From positions 1 to 64,000 of the forward strand of contig CAZRTJ010000006.1 in assembly GCA_964602985.1 (NCBI GenBank): a DNA stretch of 64,000 bases, given 5' to 3'. Each line of letters begins with the position of its first letter. Positions within the stretch are counted from its first letter, which is position 1. The DNA is from CAYZJB01 sp964602985 (GTDB taxonomy: Bacteria > CLD3 > SB21). The notes beneath the pieces were generated by a model. That model saw only the letters and a list, made by a program, of their open reading frames with translations. It did not search any database and had not been told where the DNA came from. The translations under genes and the position numbers were made by a program. This document shows, piece after piece, positions 26,130-35,255 of the stretch.

Positions 26130-27310
26130 ATATTGAGCAATTCCTTTTCGACTTCCGCGGTCTTGGCCGCAATCGAGAAGTACCGTTCCGCTGTGTCCCG
26201 TCCCCGCCGCCCCATGGAGAGAATTCGGGCGCGATGATGAGCCAACTCAAGACAAGTCTCCGTGAGGCCATCCACATCGCGAGCCGGAATCAATCGTCCC
26301 GTCACACCGTCGCGTATGATCTCCGGCAGTCCACCGACTCCGTACGCCACGACGGGAATGCCAAGCGCCATGGCTTCAATGGCGGTTCGACCGAACGGTT
26401 CGTTCCAGACAGACGGTATCACGAGCACGTCAACGTCCATCAGGTACGGTCGGATGTCATCCTGAAATCCCGTGAAGATGACGATCTCAGACAACTCCCA
26501 TTGAGAAACCAGGGATTCTAACTGTCGAAGATGTTTCCGCTGTGCTTCGTTGCGTGCACCTCCGATCACGACGAAACGAACGTTTGCCGGAGAGTCCTTC
26601 CGCACACGCACAGCCGCCCGAAGGAAATCGGCATAGCCTTTCTTGGGAAGCAGCCGTCCTGCCACCGCAAAGACAAGAGCGTCTGCGGGGATATGGTAGT
26701 CGCTTCGCAGTCTCTTCAACGAGTGTCTTGCACTAAATTCATGAGTGTCGATTCCGTTATGAATGACGGTTGATTTACTTTTGGGGACCCTGAAGAGGCC
26801 GCGTTGGGCTTCGGAGATGAAGATCACTCGGGAAACGACGGCAAATCGGCTCAAGAAGTTCCAGACGATATTTCGAGAAACGTTGCGGACGTGCCAGACG
26901 ACTTTGACACCGGCGATGGAACCGGCAACAAGACTGACCAGTCGTGCTGTTTCATTGTTTGCGTAAAGGATATCGAATTGTTCTTGGCGAAGGATGCGCG
27001 GAAGTGTGCAAAACGAGACATACAACAGTTCCGCATGGTAGACGATCCGCGACACAAGGCGATCCAGGAATTTCCATCGCCAATCATATCGTCTGCCCGG
27101 ACCGGCAGCGTGGAGATGCCTGATGCGGAAAATGGGGCAGATGTTCTCCTTCTCAATTTTTGCCGGTAAGAGACCTTGCTCTGCTGGCAGCATCACCGCG
27201 GGATCGAAACGACTTCGATCCAGATGTTTCAGAAGATAGAAAAGACTGCGGCCCCCTCCGCCGTCGTGAATCGATTGGTCGAGGAACAGGACCTTCAAAT
27301 GTTTCTTCAT
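26126..27310 (-). CDS. Family 4 glycosyltransferase
   Basis: 394 aa, GT-B fold. N-terminal glycine-rich acceptor loop HDGGGGRSLFYLLKHLD. C-terminal donor domain with GRLLPKKGYADFL and the E-x7-E region (PFGRTAIEAMALGIPVVAYG). Probably transfers a sugar to a growing surface polysaccharide on the cytoplasmic face. Coupled by an ATGA overlap to the preceding GT4 gene. Confidence 0.9.
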   Translation of the reverse strand: MKKHLKVLFLDQSIHDGGGGRSLFYLLKHLDRSRFDPAVMLPAEQGLLPAKIEKENICPIFRIRHLHAAGPGRRYDWRWKFLDRLVSRIVYHAELLYVSFCTLPRILRQEQFDILYANNETARLVSLVAGSIAGVKVVWHVRNVSRNIVWNFLSRFAVVSRVIFISEAQRGLFRVPKSKSTVIHNGIDTHEFSARHSLKRLRSDYHIPADALVFAVAGRLLPKKGYADFLRAAVRVRKDSPANVRFVVIGGARNEAQRKHLRQLESLVSQWELSEIVIFTGFQDDIRPYLMDVDVLVIPSVWNEPFGRTAIEAMALGIPVVAYGVGGLPEIIRDGVTGRLIPARDVDGLTETCLELAHHRARILSMGRRGRDTAERYFSIAAKTAEVEKELLNI

Positions 27311-28560
27311 GGATTCAGCGTGGCTCCATCCAGAGTATTCACGTTTGCACCCCCGTTCGAATATTGCCTGGCCGAAGGTTCACCGATAGGAGCGTCCGCT
27401 TCCGGCAACCGTAGCGTTTTGTGAATCAGCAGGGTATTGCGCGCCGCCATGACGTCCGTTGTGAAATACTGGCGGGCGCGCTGTTGCCCACGAGAACCCA
27501 TTTGACGGATCGTGTCGGGATGTTCCATCGCAAAGGCGAGAGTACGGGTCAACGCATGCGGATTGTCAGGCTCGATCAGGAAACCCGTTTCCTGATCCAC
27601 CACGGCCTCCGTAATTCCTCCCACACGCGTGCCCACAACGGCCTTTCCGCGTGCGCCCGCTTCGACGAAGACCAGACCAAAACCCTCGACAAATTCCTTC
27701 GTCTCCCGACCGGGCATGATAAAAATATCCGCCAGCGCGTAGTAATACTCGAGGTCCGCATCGCTGACGTAGCCGGCGAACGTAATGTGAGGACAGATGT
27801 TTTCACTGTCCGCCAATGACTCCAACGCGGATCTTTCCGGACCCTCGCCAACCACGATATAGTGAATCGGATACTGTTCGTGCAAACCCGCCATCGCCCG
27901 GATCACAAGATCGTGGCCCTTGGCTTTCACGAGCCTTCCGACAGTGAGCAGGATGAATCGATCGCGGAAGGCAGGCCAACGCTTCAGCGCTTGTTCTTTC
28001 GTCTTGAATCGCTCCGGATAGATTGTGATCCCGTTGTAGATCAAGTGCAGCTTGTCCTTCCACGAATCGGCGGACAAATAGCGGTTGATCAACCGCTTGG
28101 CCTCTTCGCTGATTGCCACGATCGCATCCGATTCCGTTACAAATAGCCGACCCAACGAAGACGCGATTCGCCCAAGAGGATTGGACAATTGTCCGATGCG
28201 AAGCAAACCGCTTCCGTGAATCGTGCCGATCCATGTAATGTGCAGAAACCTCAGCAGACCCAGGACCCGGCAACCCGCGTACGTCGTGGCCCACATGATG
28301 TGTGGACGAAATTTGAAAAAATGCCAAATGATCTGGAGAGCCGCAAACAACGTCCGCACGCCCACCCACCTTTCACTGGTCAACGGCATCCGTCGGATAC
28401 AGAAAGGCGCCGCCGTGTCATCACCTTTTCGCTTGTACTTCGGCGCCAGGACACAAACGTCAAATCCCTTTTTCTGCAAACCCGCAGCCAGATTGAAAGC
28501 ATACGTTGCGCTGCCTCCGCTTGCGGGAAAGTATTTCAGGGCGATGACCAGGACTCTCAT
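27307..28560 (-). CDS. Family 4 glycosyltransferase
   Basis: 417 aa from the ATG at 28558-28560; the open frame upstream to 28668 is not typical of the family. N-terminal loop PASGGSATYAFNLAAGLQKKG, donor-binding domain with VGRLVKAKGHDLVIRAM and EGFGLVFVEAGARGKAVVGT. First gene of a two-gene GT4 unit. No sugar-nucleotide synthesis or flippase genes are adjacent, so the pathway cannot be named. Confidence 0.9.
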   Translation of the reverse strand: MRVLVIALKYFPASGGSATYAFNLAAGLQKKGFDVCVLAPKYKRKGDDTAAPFCIRRMPLTSERWVGVRTLFAALQIIWHFFKFRPHIMWATTYAGCRVLGLLRFLHITWIGTIHGSGLLRIGQLSNPLGRIASSLGRLFVTESDAIVAISEEAKRLINRYLSADSWKDKLHLIYNGITIYPERFKTKEQALKRWPAFRDRFILLTVGRLVKAKGHDLVIRAMAGLHEQYPIHYIVVGEGPERSALESLADSENICPHITFAGYVSDADLEYYYALADIFIMPGRETKEFVEGFGLVFVEAGARGKAVVGTRVGGITEAVVDQETGFLIEPDNPHALTRTLAFAMEHPDTIRQMGSRGQQRARQYFTTDVMAARNTLLIHKTLRLPEADAPIGEPSARQYSNGGANVNTLDGATLNP

Positions 28561-28621
28561 CGTAATACGCCTGAGTAATGGGGGCCTCTTGAGTGACAGA
28601 CGAGATTCGACGTCAGCATAG

Positions 28622-28759
28622 GATGAAATCCGACAGGCGATCGATCCCAACGAGATCGCAATCGTCATGCCAGGGGAAAAGACGAGGGGCGGTGCCGTCT
28701 TGACCTACGAAAGCGCGGTCCTAGCCTCCGCAACGGGCCTCATTGGATGTGTGAGGTGA
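28622..28759 (+). pseudogene. Possible gene remnant (startless frame)
   Basis: Forward frame opening right after an in-frame TAG. It reads DEIRQAIDPNEIAIVMPG, continues for 27 more codons (EKTRGGAVLTYESAVLASAT and on), and stops at 28757-28759. Composition and codon use look coding, but no ATG/GTG/TTG start exists except an internal ATG leaving 30 codons. Family not recognised; it may be chance. Confidence 0.25.
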
Positions 28760-28894
28760 AAGATTTTTGTTTCCCCGTGCTTTTTGGAGACATCGGAAAA
28801 CGGTGAAAGGCGGCCGGGCACACCATCCTCCGACGAGGAACCGCCCGAGAATGACACCAGTTTCAAAGAGGATCGTTTGCTCCAGAAAAATCAT

Positions 28895-28923
28895 TTGCCG
28901 CCGGAGGGGTTTTTCCTTACCTT
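28895..28923 (+). promoter_or_regulatory. Promoter of aldehyde dehydrogenase gene, predicted leaderless
   Basis: TTGCCG at 28895-28900, TACCTT at 28918-28923, spacing 17. The -10 box ends 8 nt before the ATG at 28932. A GGAGGGG lies inside the spacer but upstream of the predicted start, so it cannot serve as the RBS. Confidence 0.6.
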
Positions 28924-28931
28924 GATTCGAC

Positions 28932-30305
28932 ATGAGGATTCCTTTCTGCTCGATTGATCCTTCCACGCAGGAAACCCTCCGGCAATACGACGATCTTTCC
29001 CCAAATCAAATCGAAGCGAAACTGGAAGCGGCACACGCAGCTTTCCATTCGTGGCGCCAGGTGGCCGTCGCGGAACGAAGCGACGTCGTGCGACGGTTCG
29101 GCGCAGAACTGCGCCGGCGCAAACCGGAGCTGGCCAGACTGATGGCGATGGAGATGGGCAAGCCGCTCGTCGAGGGCGAAGCGGAAATCGAGAAATGTGC
29201 GTGGGTCTGCGAGTACTATTCCTCCGCGGGCGAGTCATTCCTAGCGGACCGGGAGTCCCCATCGGACGCGACGCGAAGCTACGTGACCTACCAGCCGCTC
29301 GGGATCATCCTCGCCATCATGCCGTGGAATTTTCCGTTCTGGCAAGTCTTGCGATTTGCCGCACCGACTCTCATGGCGGGCAATGTCGTACTGCTCAAAC
29401 ACGCGCCGACTGTCACCGGGTGCGCCATGGCAATTCGAGAAATCATTCATGCGGCGGAACCGGAACGACCGCTATTGGACGTCCTGCTCATCCAGCCAAC
29501 CGCCATCGAATCGGTCATTGCTGATTCGCGGGTGACGGGAGTGACGCTGACAGGCAGCACGACAGCGGGTCGGGCCGTGGCATCGCTGGCGGGTGTGCAT
29601 TTGAAAAAGACCGTACTCGAGCTGGGTGGGAGCGACCCGTCGGTGATTCTGGAAGACGCGGACATCGAACTCGCCGCCGAATCCTGCGTGACCTCGCGAT
29701 TGATCAACAGCGGACAAAGTTGTATCGCGGCCAAGCGATTCGTTGTCGTCCGGCCGGTTCGAAAAGATTTTGAAGAACGAGTCGTCACGAAGATGCAGGC
29801 CGCGACATACGGCAATCCGCTGGAGGGTCCGTATCGCATCGGACCTCTGGCGCGTCGAGACCTTCGGGATCACCTGCATCAGCAGGTGCAACGAAGCTGC
29901 GACGCGGGTGCGAATGTCCTGTGCGGAGGTCGACTGCCGGAGGGTCGCGGTTTCTTCTACCCGCCGACGGTTTTGTCGGGTGTGCGAAAAGGCATGCCCG
30001 CGTACGACGAGGAGACGTTTGGTCCCGTCGCGGCCATCATCGAAGCCGAAAACGAAAACGACGCCGTTCAAATCGCCAATGATTCGTCGTACGGACTCGG
30101 CGCATCCATCTACTCCCGCGATGCGGATCGCGCAGAATGGCTGGCCAAAACTCGTCTCGAAGCCGGATCCTGTTTCGTCAATACGTTTGTCAAATCCGAT
30201 CCACGTCTGCCGTTTGGAGGAATTAAGAATTCCGGGTACGGCAGGGAATTGGGAATGTTTGGAATTCACGAGTTTGTCAATATCAAAACCGTTTATCGCC
30301 GTTAG
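28932..30305 (+). CDS. NAD(P)-dependent aldehyde dehydrogenase (succinate-semialdehyde dehydrogenase-like)
   Basis: 457 aa, typical of the short succinate-semialdehyde dehydrogenase group. Oxidises an aldehyde to the acid. NAD-binding IMPWNFPFWQVLRF, catalytic Glu in VLELGGSDPSVI and catalytic Cys in NSGQSCIAAKRF; the C-terminal FGGIKNSGYGRELG is standard. First gene of a long forward run; the serine hydrolase start probably lies within its last 32 nt. No GABA or succinate-semialdehyde genes are near, so the physiological substrate is open. Confidence 0.93.
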   Translation: MRIPFCSIDPSTQETLRQYDDLSPNQIEAKLEAAHAAFHSWRQVAVAERSDVVRRFGAELRRRKPELARLMAMEMGKPLVEGEAEIEKCAWVCEYYSSAGESFLADRESPSDATRSYVTYQPLGIILAIMPWNFPFWQVLRFAAPTLMAGNVVLLKHAPTVTGCAMAIREIIHAAEPERPLLDVLLIQPTAIESVIADSRVTGVTLTGSTTAGRAVASLAGVHLKKTVLELGGSDPSVILEDADIELAAESCVTSRLINSGQSCIAAKRFVVVRPVRKDFEERVVTKMQAATYGNPLEGPYRIGPLARRDLRDHLHQQVQRSCDAGANVLCGGRLPEGRGFFYPPTVLSGVRKGMPAYDEETFGPVAAIIEAENENDAVQIANDSSYGLGASIYSRDADRAEWLAKTRLEAGSCFVNTFVKSDPRLPFGGIKNSGYGRELGMFGIHEFVNIKTVYRR

Positions 30306-31347
30306 CCTCACGTGCTGGACGGTGTTCGCGATGACGTCCTGTTGTTGCGAGCCGGCGCCCGATGAGTGCAGAAGCGGATTCATCACGGACTCCCTTTCGC
30401 AGGGAACCTTCGCGCAAGTCCATCTGGATTCGGTAATGATTTTGGACGGTCTGAGCCGGTTGACGTCCCAGCCTTCCGTTCAAAGCGTGACAGTCGTTCG
30501 GAATGGGCGACTGGTTGCGTCGTGGGGGAATCTGACGGACTCCCAATACGTGGCGTCTGTCACGAAAAGCGTCGTCGCGTTACTTGTTGGACTTGCGCTG
30601 GACAAAGGCTGGATCGACGACCTGGACGATCCGATGGAAAAGTATCTGGCCGACTATTTCGATGAGACGACCGATGCGCGGAAAAAGAAAATCACGATCC
30701 GTCATCTCCTCACGATGCAGCACGGCCTGCAGTGGAATGAAGCCGCAGATCGGCTGTACGGAAATTACGTGCAGTGGGCAGTCGATCTGCCGATGGACAC
30801 GCTGCCGGGAACGAAATTTACCTACAGCTCAGCCGCTTATCATCTGCTCTCCGCGATATTGACGGAAGCCGCCGGACGGAGTACACTGGACATCGCGCGG
30901 GAGGAACTTTTTGAGCCGCTGGATATTACAGGCATTACGTGGCTGCAGGATCCGCAGGGAATTTACCTCGGTGGAGTCGGTCTGCATCTCAAGCCCCGCG
31001 ACATGGCGAAAATCGCGATGATGGTGGCGCAATGCGGGCAATATCATTATCGAATCGTGGTGCCGCTCGCATGGATTGACGCGTCCGGGACCGCACCAGC
31101 GGACGCCGGTACGCCGTATGACGATTCATACGGTTTGGGTTGGTGGGTGAGGACGCAAGACGGGCGCCGCATCATGATCGCGCGCGGATTTGGCGGACAG
31201 ACGATGTACGTCGCGCGAGACATCGCCACGATCGTGACGACCACCGGCTCGTCGGAAACCGTCCACGCCGCCGCAGACTCGTTTGTCTATTCGTTTGTTC
31301 TTTCCGCCATTCGGGATTCACTTGTCAAGGAGACTTATGAGCGTTAA
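30274..31347 (+). CDS. Serine hydrolase lipoprotein (beta-lactamase/CubicO family)
   Basis: About 357 aa if started at the TTG at 30274. That start gives a clean lipoprotein signal (SISK, hydrophobic PFIAVSLTCWTVFA, lipobox MTSC); the only nearby ATG (30331) would leave four residues before the Cys. The serine beta-lactamase fold has catalytic SVTKSV (SxxK), YSSAAYHLL as the YxN-like element, and a C-terminal GFGGQ in place of KTG/HTG. CubicO-type enzymes act as esterases or D-amino-acid peptidases, here probably periplasmic. It overlaps both neighbours (dehydrogenase by 32 nt, PhoH by 11 nt). Confidence 0.8.
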   Translation: MSISKPFIAVSLTCWTVFAMTSCCCEPAPDECRSGFITDSLSQGTFAQVHLDSVMILDGLSRLTSQPSVQSVTVVRNGRLVASWGNLTDSQYVASVTKSVVALLVGLALDKGWIDDLDDPMEKYLADYFDETTDARKKKITIRHLLTMQHGLQWNEAADRLYGNYVQWAVDLPMDTLPGTKFTYSSAAYHLLSAILTEAAGRSTLDIAREELFEPLDITGITWLQDPQGIYLGGVGLHLKPRDMAKIAMMVAQCGQYHYRIVVPLAWIDASGTAPADAGTPYDDSYGLGWWVRTQDGRRIMIARGFGGQTMYVARDIATIVTTTGSSETVHAAADSFVYSFVLSAIRDSLVKETYER

Positions 31348-32665
31348 GGAGAAGAAGCTCTTTATTCTCGATACGAACGTGATCCTGTACGATCACACGT
31401 GTATGTACAATTTCAAAGAACACGACGTCGTGATCCCGATCGTGATCTTGGAGGAAATCGACACGTTCAAGAAGGGGAGCGACCTGATCAATTTTCAGGC
31501 CCGGGAATTCATTCGCGAGATCGACCGCATTTCCAAAGCGCAGATGTTTACAAAAGGCATATCGCTCGGCAAGGGGAAAGGTCGTTTCTTCATCGAAGTC
31601 GGCGATGCGAAGTCGGATCTCGTGGACCGCGCCTTCACCAACAACAAGAACGATCATCGCATTCTCGCCCTGGCCGATCAATTGCGCAACGAGCGAAAGG
31701 ACCGCGAGGTCATCATCATCAGCAAAGACATCAACCTACGGATGAAAGCCAAATCGCTCGGCATTCCGGCGGAGGATTACGAGACGGGAAAAATCAGAAA
31801 CATAGAGGAATTGTATACAGGGATTCAAACCGTCGAGGATTTTGATCGGGACGCGATCCGTCGTTTCTACGAACCGCCGTTTCACGTGTCCGCCGGCGAC
31901 CTCAGGATCAAGAGTCCCCTGGCCAATGAATATTTCATTTTCAAGAATCACAGCAGCAGCGCCCTGGCGCATTACAATCCAGCGCTGACTGCGTACGAGC
32001 GCGTGCACAAGAAGCCGGCGTTTAATATCGAACCGAGGAATGCCGAACAGATTTTCGCGATCGATGCGCTGACGCGGCCGGAAATTCCCGTGGTGACGCT
32101 GACCGGCAAGGCGGGCACCGGCAAGACACTTCTCGCGCTTGCCTCGGCGCTCCAACAGAAAGCGCTGTACTCGCAAATCTATCTGGCGCGGCCGGTCGTG
32201 CCCCTCGGCAATCGCGACATTGGCTATCTGCCGGGCGACGTTCAGTCCAAACTCGATCCGTACATGCAGCCGTTGTGGGACAACCTGTCCGTGATCAAAA
32301 ACAAGTTCGGCCACGACAGCGCCGAGCACGCCAAGATCGCAGAGATGATCCAGAACGAAAAACTGCTTATCACGCCGCTTGCGTACATCCGGGGTCGCAG
32401 TCTGGACAAGATTTTCTTCATTGTCGACGAGGCGCAAAATCTGACGCCGCACGAAATCAAGACGATCATCACACGTGCGGGCGAGGGAGCGAAGATGGTG
32501 TTTGTCGGGGATATCTACCAAATCGACTCGCCATACCTCGACAGCCAGTCCAACGGGCTCACGTATCTGGTCGATCGCATGAAGGGGCAGGAGCTGTTTG
32601 CTCACGTGAATTTGCTCAAAGGCGAGCGCAGCGCACTGGCGGAACTGGCGAGCAACTTGTTATGA
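31337..32665 (+). CDS. PIN - PhoH family ATPase
   Basis: 442 aa. N-terminal PIN nuclease-like domain (LFILDTNVILYD with acidic residues, then EEIDTFKKG and the VDRAFTNNKNDHRILALA region, ~1-150), followed by a PhoH P-loop ATPase: Walker A KAGTGKTLLALA (~255-266), LARPVVPLGNRDIGYLPG, Walker B FIVDEAQNL. This PIN-PhoH order matches YlaK/PhoH2-type proteins, linked to RNA cleavage/unwinding. ATG 31337 with AAGGAG upstream; the longer frame is inside the upstream gene. ATGA overlap with the deacetylase. Confidence 0.93.
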   Translation: MSVKEKKLFILDTNVILYDHTCMYNFKEHDVVIPIVILEEIDTFKKGSDLINFQAREFIREIDRISKAQMFTKGISLGKGKGRFFIEVGDAKSDLVDRAFTNNKNDHRILALADQLRNERKDREVIIISKDINLRMKAKSLGIPAEDYETGKIRNIEELYTGIQTVEDFDRDAIRRFYEPPFHVSAGDLRIKSPLANEYFIFKNHSSSALAHYNPALTAYERVHKKPAFNIEPRNAEQIFAIDALTRPEIPVVTLTGKAGTGKTLLALASALQQKALYSQIYLARPVVPLGNRDIGYLPGDVQSKLDPYMQPLWDNLSVIKNKFGHDSAEHAKIAEMIQNEKLLITPLAYIRGRSLDKIFFIVDEAQNLTPHEIKTIITRAGEGAKMVFVGDIYQIDSPYLDSQSNGLTYLVDRMKGQELFAHVNLLKGERSALAELASNLL

Positions 32666-33594
32666 GGGTTCGACTGTCGATCCTGCTTTGCCTGATCGCG
32701 GCAAGCGCATCCGGTCAGAAATTCATGGCGATCACCGTCGACGATCTTCCGTACCAGCACAACCCCACGGATACACAGGCTCATCGTGCGATCAACGAAA
32801 AGATCGTCGGGTATTTGACGCACGCCGAGGTTCCGGCAATCGGTTTTGTCAACGAGTCGAAACTGTATCTCGACGGACGGTTGTCGTCGTTTCAGGTCCA
32901 GACTCTGGCGCGATGGACGGAAAGCGGATTGGAGCTGGGCAATCACACGTTCTCGCACAAAGACTTCAACCGTACATCGAATGAAGACTATTTTGCAGAT
33001 GTTCGAAACGGCGAACAGATTACGCGGCAACTGATGCGCGCCCGGGGCGACAGCCTCACCTACTTTCGTCACCCATATCTGAGACGCGGAAATTCAATGG
33101 AGAAAGTGCGAGCGCTGGAAGATTTTCTGCGCGAAACAAAATATGTGGTGGCGCCGGTGACGCTGGACAATTCCGAGTGGATTTATGCGCGGGCATTTGA
33201 AAACGCTGTGACTGCGGGAGACACGGCGATGCAGAGAAAATTGGGTGAGTCGTATCTGGTGTATATGATGGATAAAGTGAAGTACTGGGAGCAACAGGCG
33301 TTTGGATTATTCGGCCGACCGATCCGGCAGATCTTGCTGATCCATTCCAACTCGCTCAATGCCCAGTACCTCGGAAGACTGATCGAGACGCTGGCGGATG
33401 ACGGATATCGATTCATTTCCCTTTGCGAGGCGCTGACCGACCCGGCGTATCAGACGGAAGATCGCTACGACCGGGGCGGGGGGATCAGCTGGATTCATCG
33501 CTGGGCTCTCACACAAGCAAGAGACAAATCGTTTTTCGATGGAGAGCCGCTGTGTCCCGATTTTGTGCAATCGTATGCCGGTGTGCGGGAATGA
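32662..33594 (+). CDS. Secreted polysaccharide deacetylase family protein
   Basis: 310 aa with a signal peptide (MRVRLSILLCLIAASASG, then Q). NodB-type fold: catalytic ITVDDLPY near the N-terminus, zinc motif H-x3-H in LGNHTFSHKDFN, and a further YFRHPYLRRG. Removes N-acetyl groups from a polysaccharide in the periplasm; the target is unknown. Started by ATGA overlap with the PhoH gene. The C-terminal half contains the HSNSLNAQYLGRL catalytic-His region. Confidence 0.9.
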   Translation: MRVRLSILLCLIAASASGQKFMAITVDDLPYQHNPTDTQAHRAINEKIVGYLTHAEVPAIGFVNESKLYLDGRLSSFQVQTLARWTESGLELGNHTFSHKDFNRTSNEDYFADVRNGEQITRQLMRARGDSLTYFRHPYLRRGNSMEKVRALEDFLRETKYVVAPVTLDNSEWIYARAFENAVTAGDTAMQRKLGESYLVYMMDKVKYWEQQAFGLFGRPIRQILLIHSNSLNAQYLGRLIETLADDGYRFISLCEALTDPAYQTEDRYDRGGGISWIHRWALTQARDKSFFDGEPLCPDFVQSYAGVRE

Positions 33595-33635
33595 GAGAGC
33601 CGCCGTTCAGTCATTGAGAGGGCAGGAAAGTCTTC

Positions 33636-35201
33636 ATGACGGTATTGTATGTCAACGGACGATGCTATCTGAATGACGATTCCGGAAGCTTTGTCGGAGC
33701 GATGGCGTGCGGTGGAGGCCGGATCATTGGCGTAGGATCTCGTTCGGATTTGCGGCGTCGGTTTTCCAACTGCGAAGAAATCGATCTGGGCGGCAAGCTG
33801 GTATTGCCTGCGTTTGCGGATGCGCATACGCATTTTGCGGCCTATTGCCTCGCGCAGAACGATGTGGATTTGTCCGACGCGACGTCCGTGCAGGCCTGCG
33901 TTCAGCGAATCGCCGTACGAGCGCGGACCCTGCCTCCAGGAGCGTGGATCCGCGGGTCGGGTTGGAATCATAACCTGTGGAGTCCCCCGACGTGGCCGAC
34001 CCGTTGGCAGCTCGATGAAGCCACGCTCGATCACCCGGTCGTACTAGACGCGCGTGATTTTCATTCTGCGTGGGTGAACACCAGCGCCGTGAATGCGGCG
34101 GGAATTGATCAGAACACAACATGGGGCACGGACGGAGAGATTGTGCGGGACGCACACGGCCTGGCGACGGGAATTCTCAAAGAAGAAGCCCGCCAACTGA
34201 TCTGGCGTGTCCTTCCGGAACCCAGTGTCGAAGAGACGGGAGCGGCCATCGCCAACCATCAGAAGCTCGCTTTCCAGAACGGCTTTGCCAGCATTGGTAG
34301 TATGGAAACACTCAGGGATTGGCAGGCCTTTCAGTCGTTGCGAAATTCCGGTCGGTTGCGATTGCGCGTCTGCTTTTACATGCCCATTCGCTTTTTGGAG
34401 GACGCGTTGGATCAGGGACTGAAGAGCGGGGATGGCGACGAGTGGTTGCGCTTTGGGGGGACGAAGTTGTTTCTGGACGGGACCCTCGGTTCACAAACCG
34501 CGTGGATGTTGGAGCCGTATGAAAACGACCGTCGCGTCGGAACGCCGCTGATGACGGCGGAAGAAGCGGCGGGCCACATTCGTCGGGCCGCACAACACCG
34601 AATCGCCTGTGCCGTGCACGCCATCGGGGACCACGCCAATCGCGCGGCCCTGGACGCATTTGAATCCGTACCGAAGGAATATCGCGGCCTGCGTCAGCGC
34701 ATCGAACATGCTCAGCTCGTGCACGACGATGACATCCCGCGATTTGGCAAACTGCATGTCGTTGCGTCCATGCAGCCGATTCATATCCCGGGTGACATCG
34801 ATCCGGCCAACCGATACTGGGGGTCGCGGACGAAAGGCGCATACGCCTTTCGTAGTCTGATCGATCACGGGGCGGTGCTCGCATTCGGATCGGACGTGCC
34901 GATCGAGACGTGCAACGTTTTTGCTGGCATCGACGCGGCGTTGAGACGAACGAAGAGTCATCAAACGGACGCCTGGCATCCCGAGCAGCGCATTCGACTC
35001 GAAGAGATTATTCAAGCCTACACACGCGGAGCTGCGTACGCGACCGGCGAAGAGACGCAGAAAGGAAGATTGGTTCCGGGATATCTCGCGGACTTCATGT
35101 CGGTATCGCAGGATATCTTCCGTGTCCCGCCGGAATCGATCAGGGAAACGCGCGTGGAACGGATGGTGGTCGGGGGTGAGGTCGTCTATGCCGCGAACTG
35201 A
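33636..35201 (+). CDS. Amidohydrolase family protein (YtcJ-like, Amidohydro_3)
   Basis: 521 aa, usual for YtcJ. Metal-dependent hydrolase of the amidohydrolase superfamily. Composite beta domain at both ends, TIM barrel between. Metal motif DAHTHF at ~66, conserved KLFLDGTLGSQTAWM (~275-290), HAIGDHANRAAL (~330), EHAQLVHDDDI and SDVPIE (metal Asp, ~415). No signal peptide. A GGCAGGAAAG site precedes the ATG. Substrate of this group is not known; it follows the deacetylase by 41 nt. Confidence 0.92.
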   Translation: MTVLYVNGRCYLNDDSGSFVGAMACGGGRIIGVGSRSDLRRRFSNCEEIDLGGKLVLPAFADAHTHFAAYCLAQNDVDLSDATSVQACVQRIAVRARTLPPGAWIRGSGWNHNLWSPPTWPTRWQLDEATLDHPVVLDARDFHSAWVNTSAVNAAGIDQNTTWGTDGEIVRDAHGLATGILKEEARQLIWRVLPEPSVEETGAAIANHQKLAFQNGFASIGSMETLRDWQAFQSLRNSGRLRLRVCFYMPIRFLEDALDQGLKSGDGDEWLRFGGTKLFLDGTLGSQTAWMLEPYENDRRVGTPLMTAEEAAGHIRRAAQHRIACAVHAIGDHANRAALDAFESVPKEYRGLRQRIEHAQLVHDDDIPRFGKLHVVASMQPIHIPGDIDPANRYWGSRTKGAYAFRSLIDHGAVLAFGSDVPIETCNVFAGIDAALRRTKSHQTDAWHPEQRIRLEEIIQAYTRGAAYATGEETQKGRLVPGYLADFMSVSQDIFRVPPESIRETRVERMVVGGEVVYAAN

Positions 35202-35205
35202 GCGT

Positions 35206-35233
35206 TTGTTTTTTCGCGGGAATAACCTACCTT
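35206..35233 (+). promoter_or_regulatory. Promoter for the thioredoxin-family gene
   Basis: TTGTTT at 35206-35211, TACCTT at 35228-35233, spacing 16, starting 5 nt after the amidohydrolase stop. Leaves a ~16-nt leader containing GGAAAGG. Confidence 0.55.
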
Positions 35234-35255
35234 GGACGGCGTTGGAAAGGTCAAT

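Larger units (their letters stand above)
28561..28931. other. Intergenic spacer with possible gene remnant
   Basis: 371 nt between the GT4 pair and the aldehyde dehydrogenase. It holds the dehydrogenase promoter at its right end and a short protein-like but startless frame at 28622-28759. No RNA gene or repeat recognised. Confidence 0.5.

Noticed and set aside
13159..28560. A complete O-antigen or capsule island
   Set aside because: The glycosyltransferases are interspersed with housekeeping genes (mrcA, ubiX, dodecin), and no sugar-nucleotide, flippase or polymerase genes are seen.
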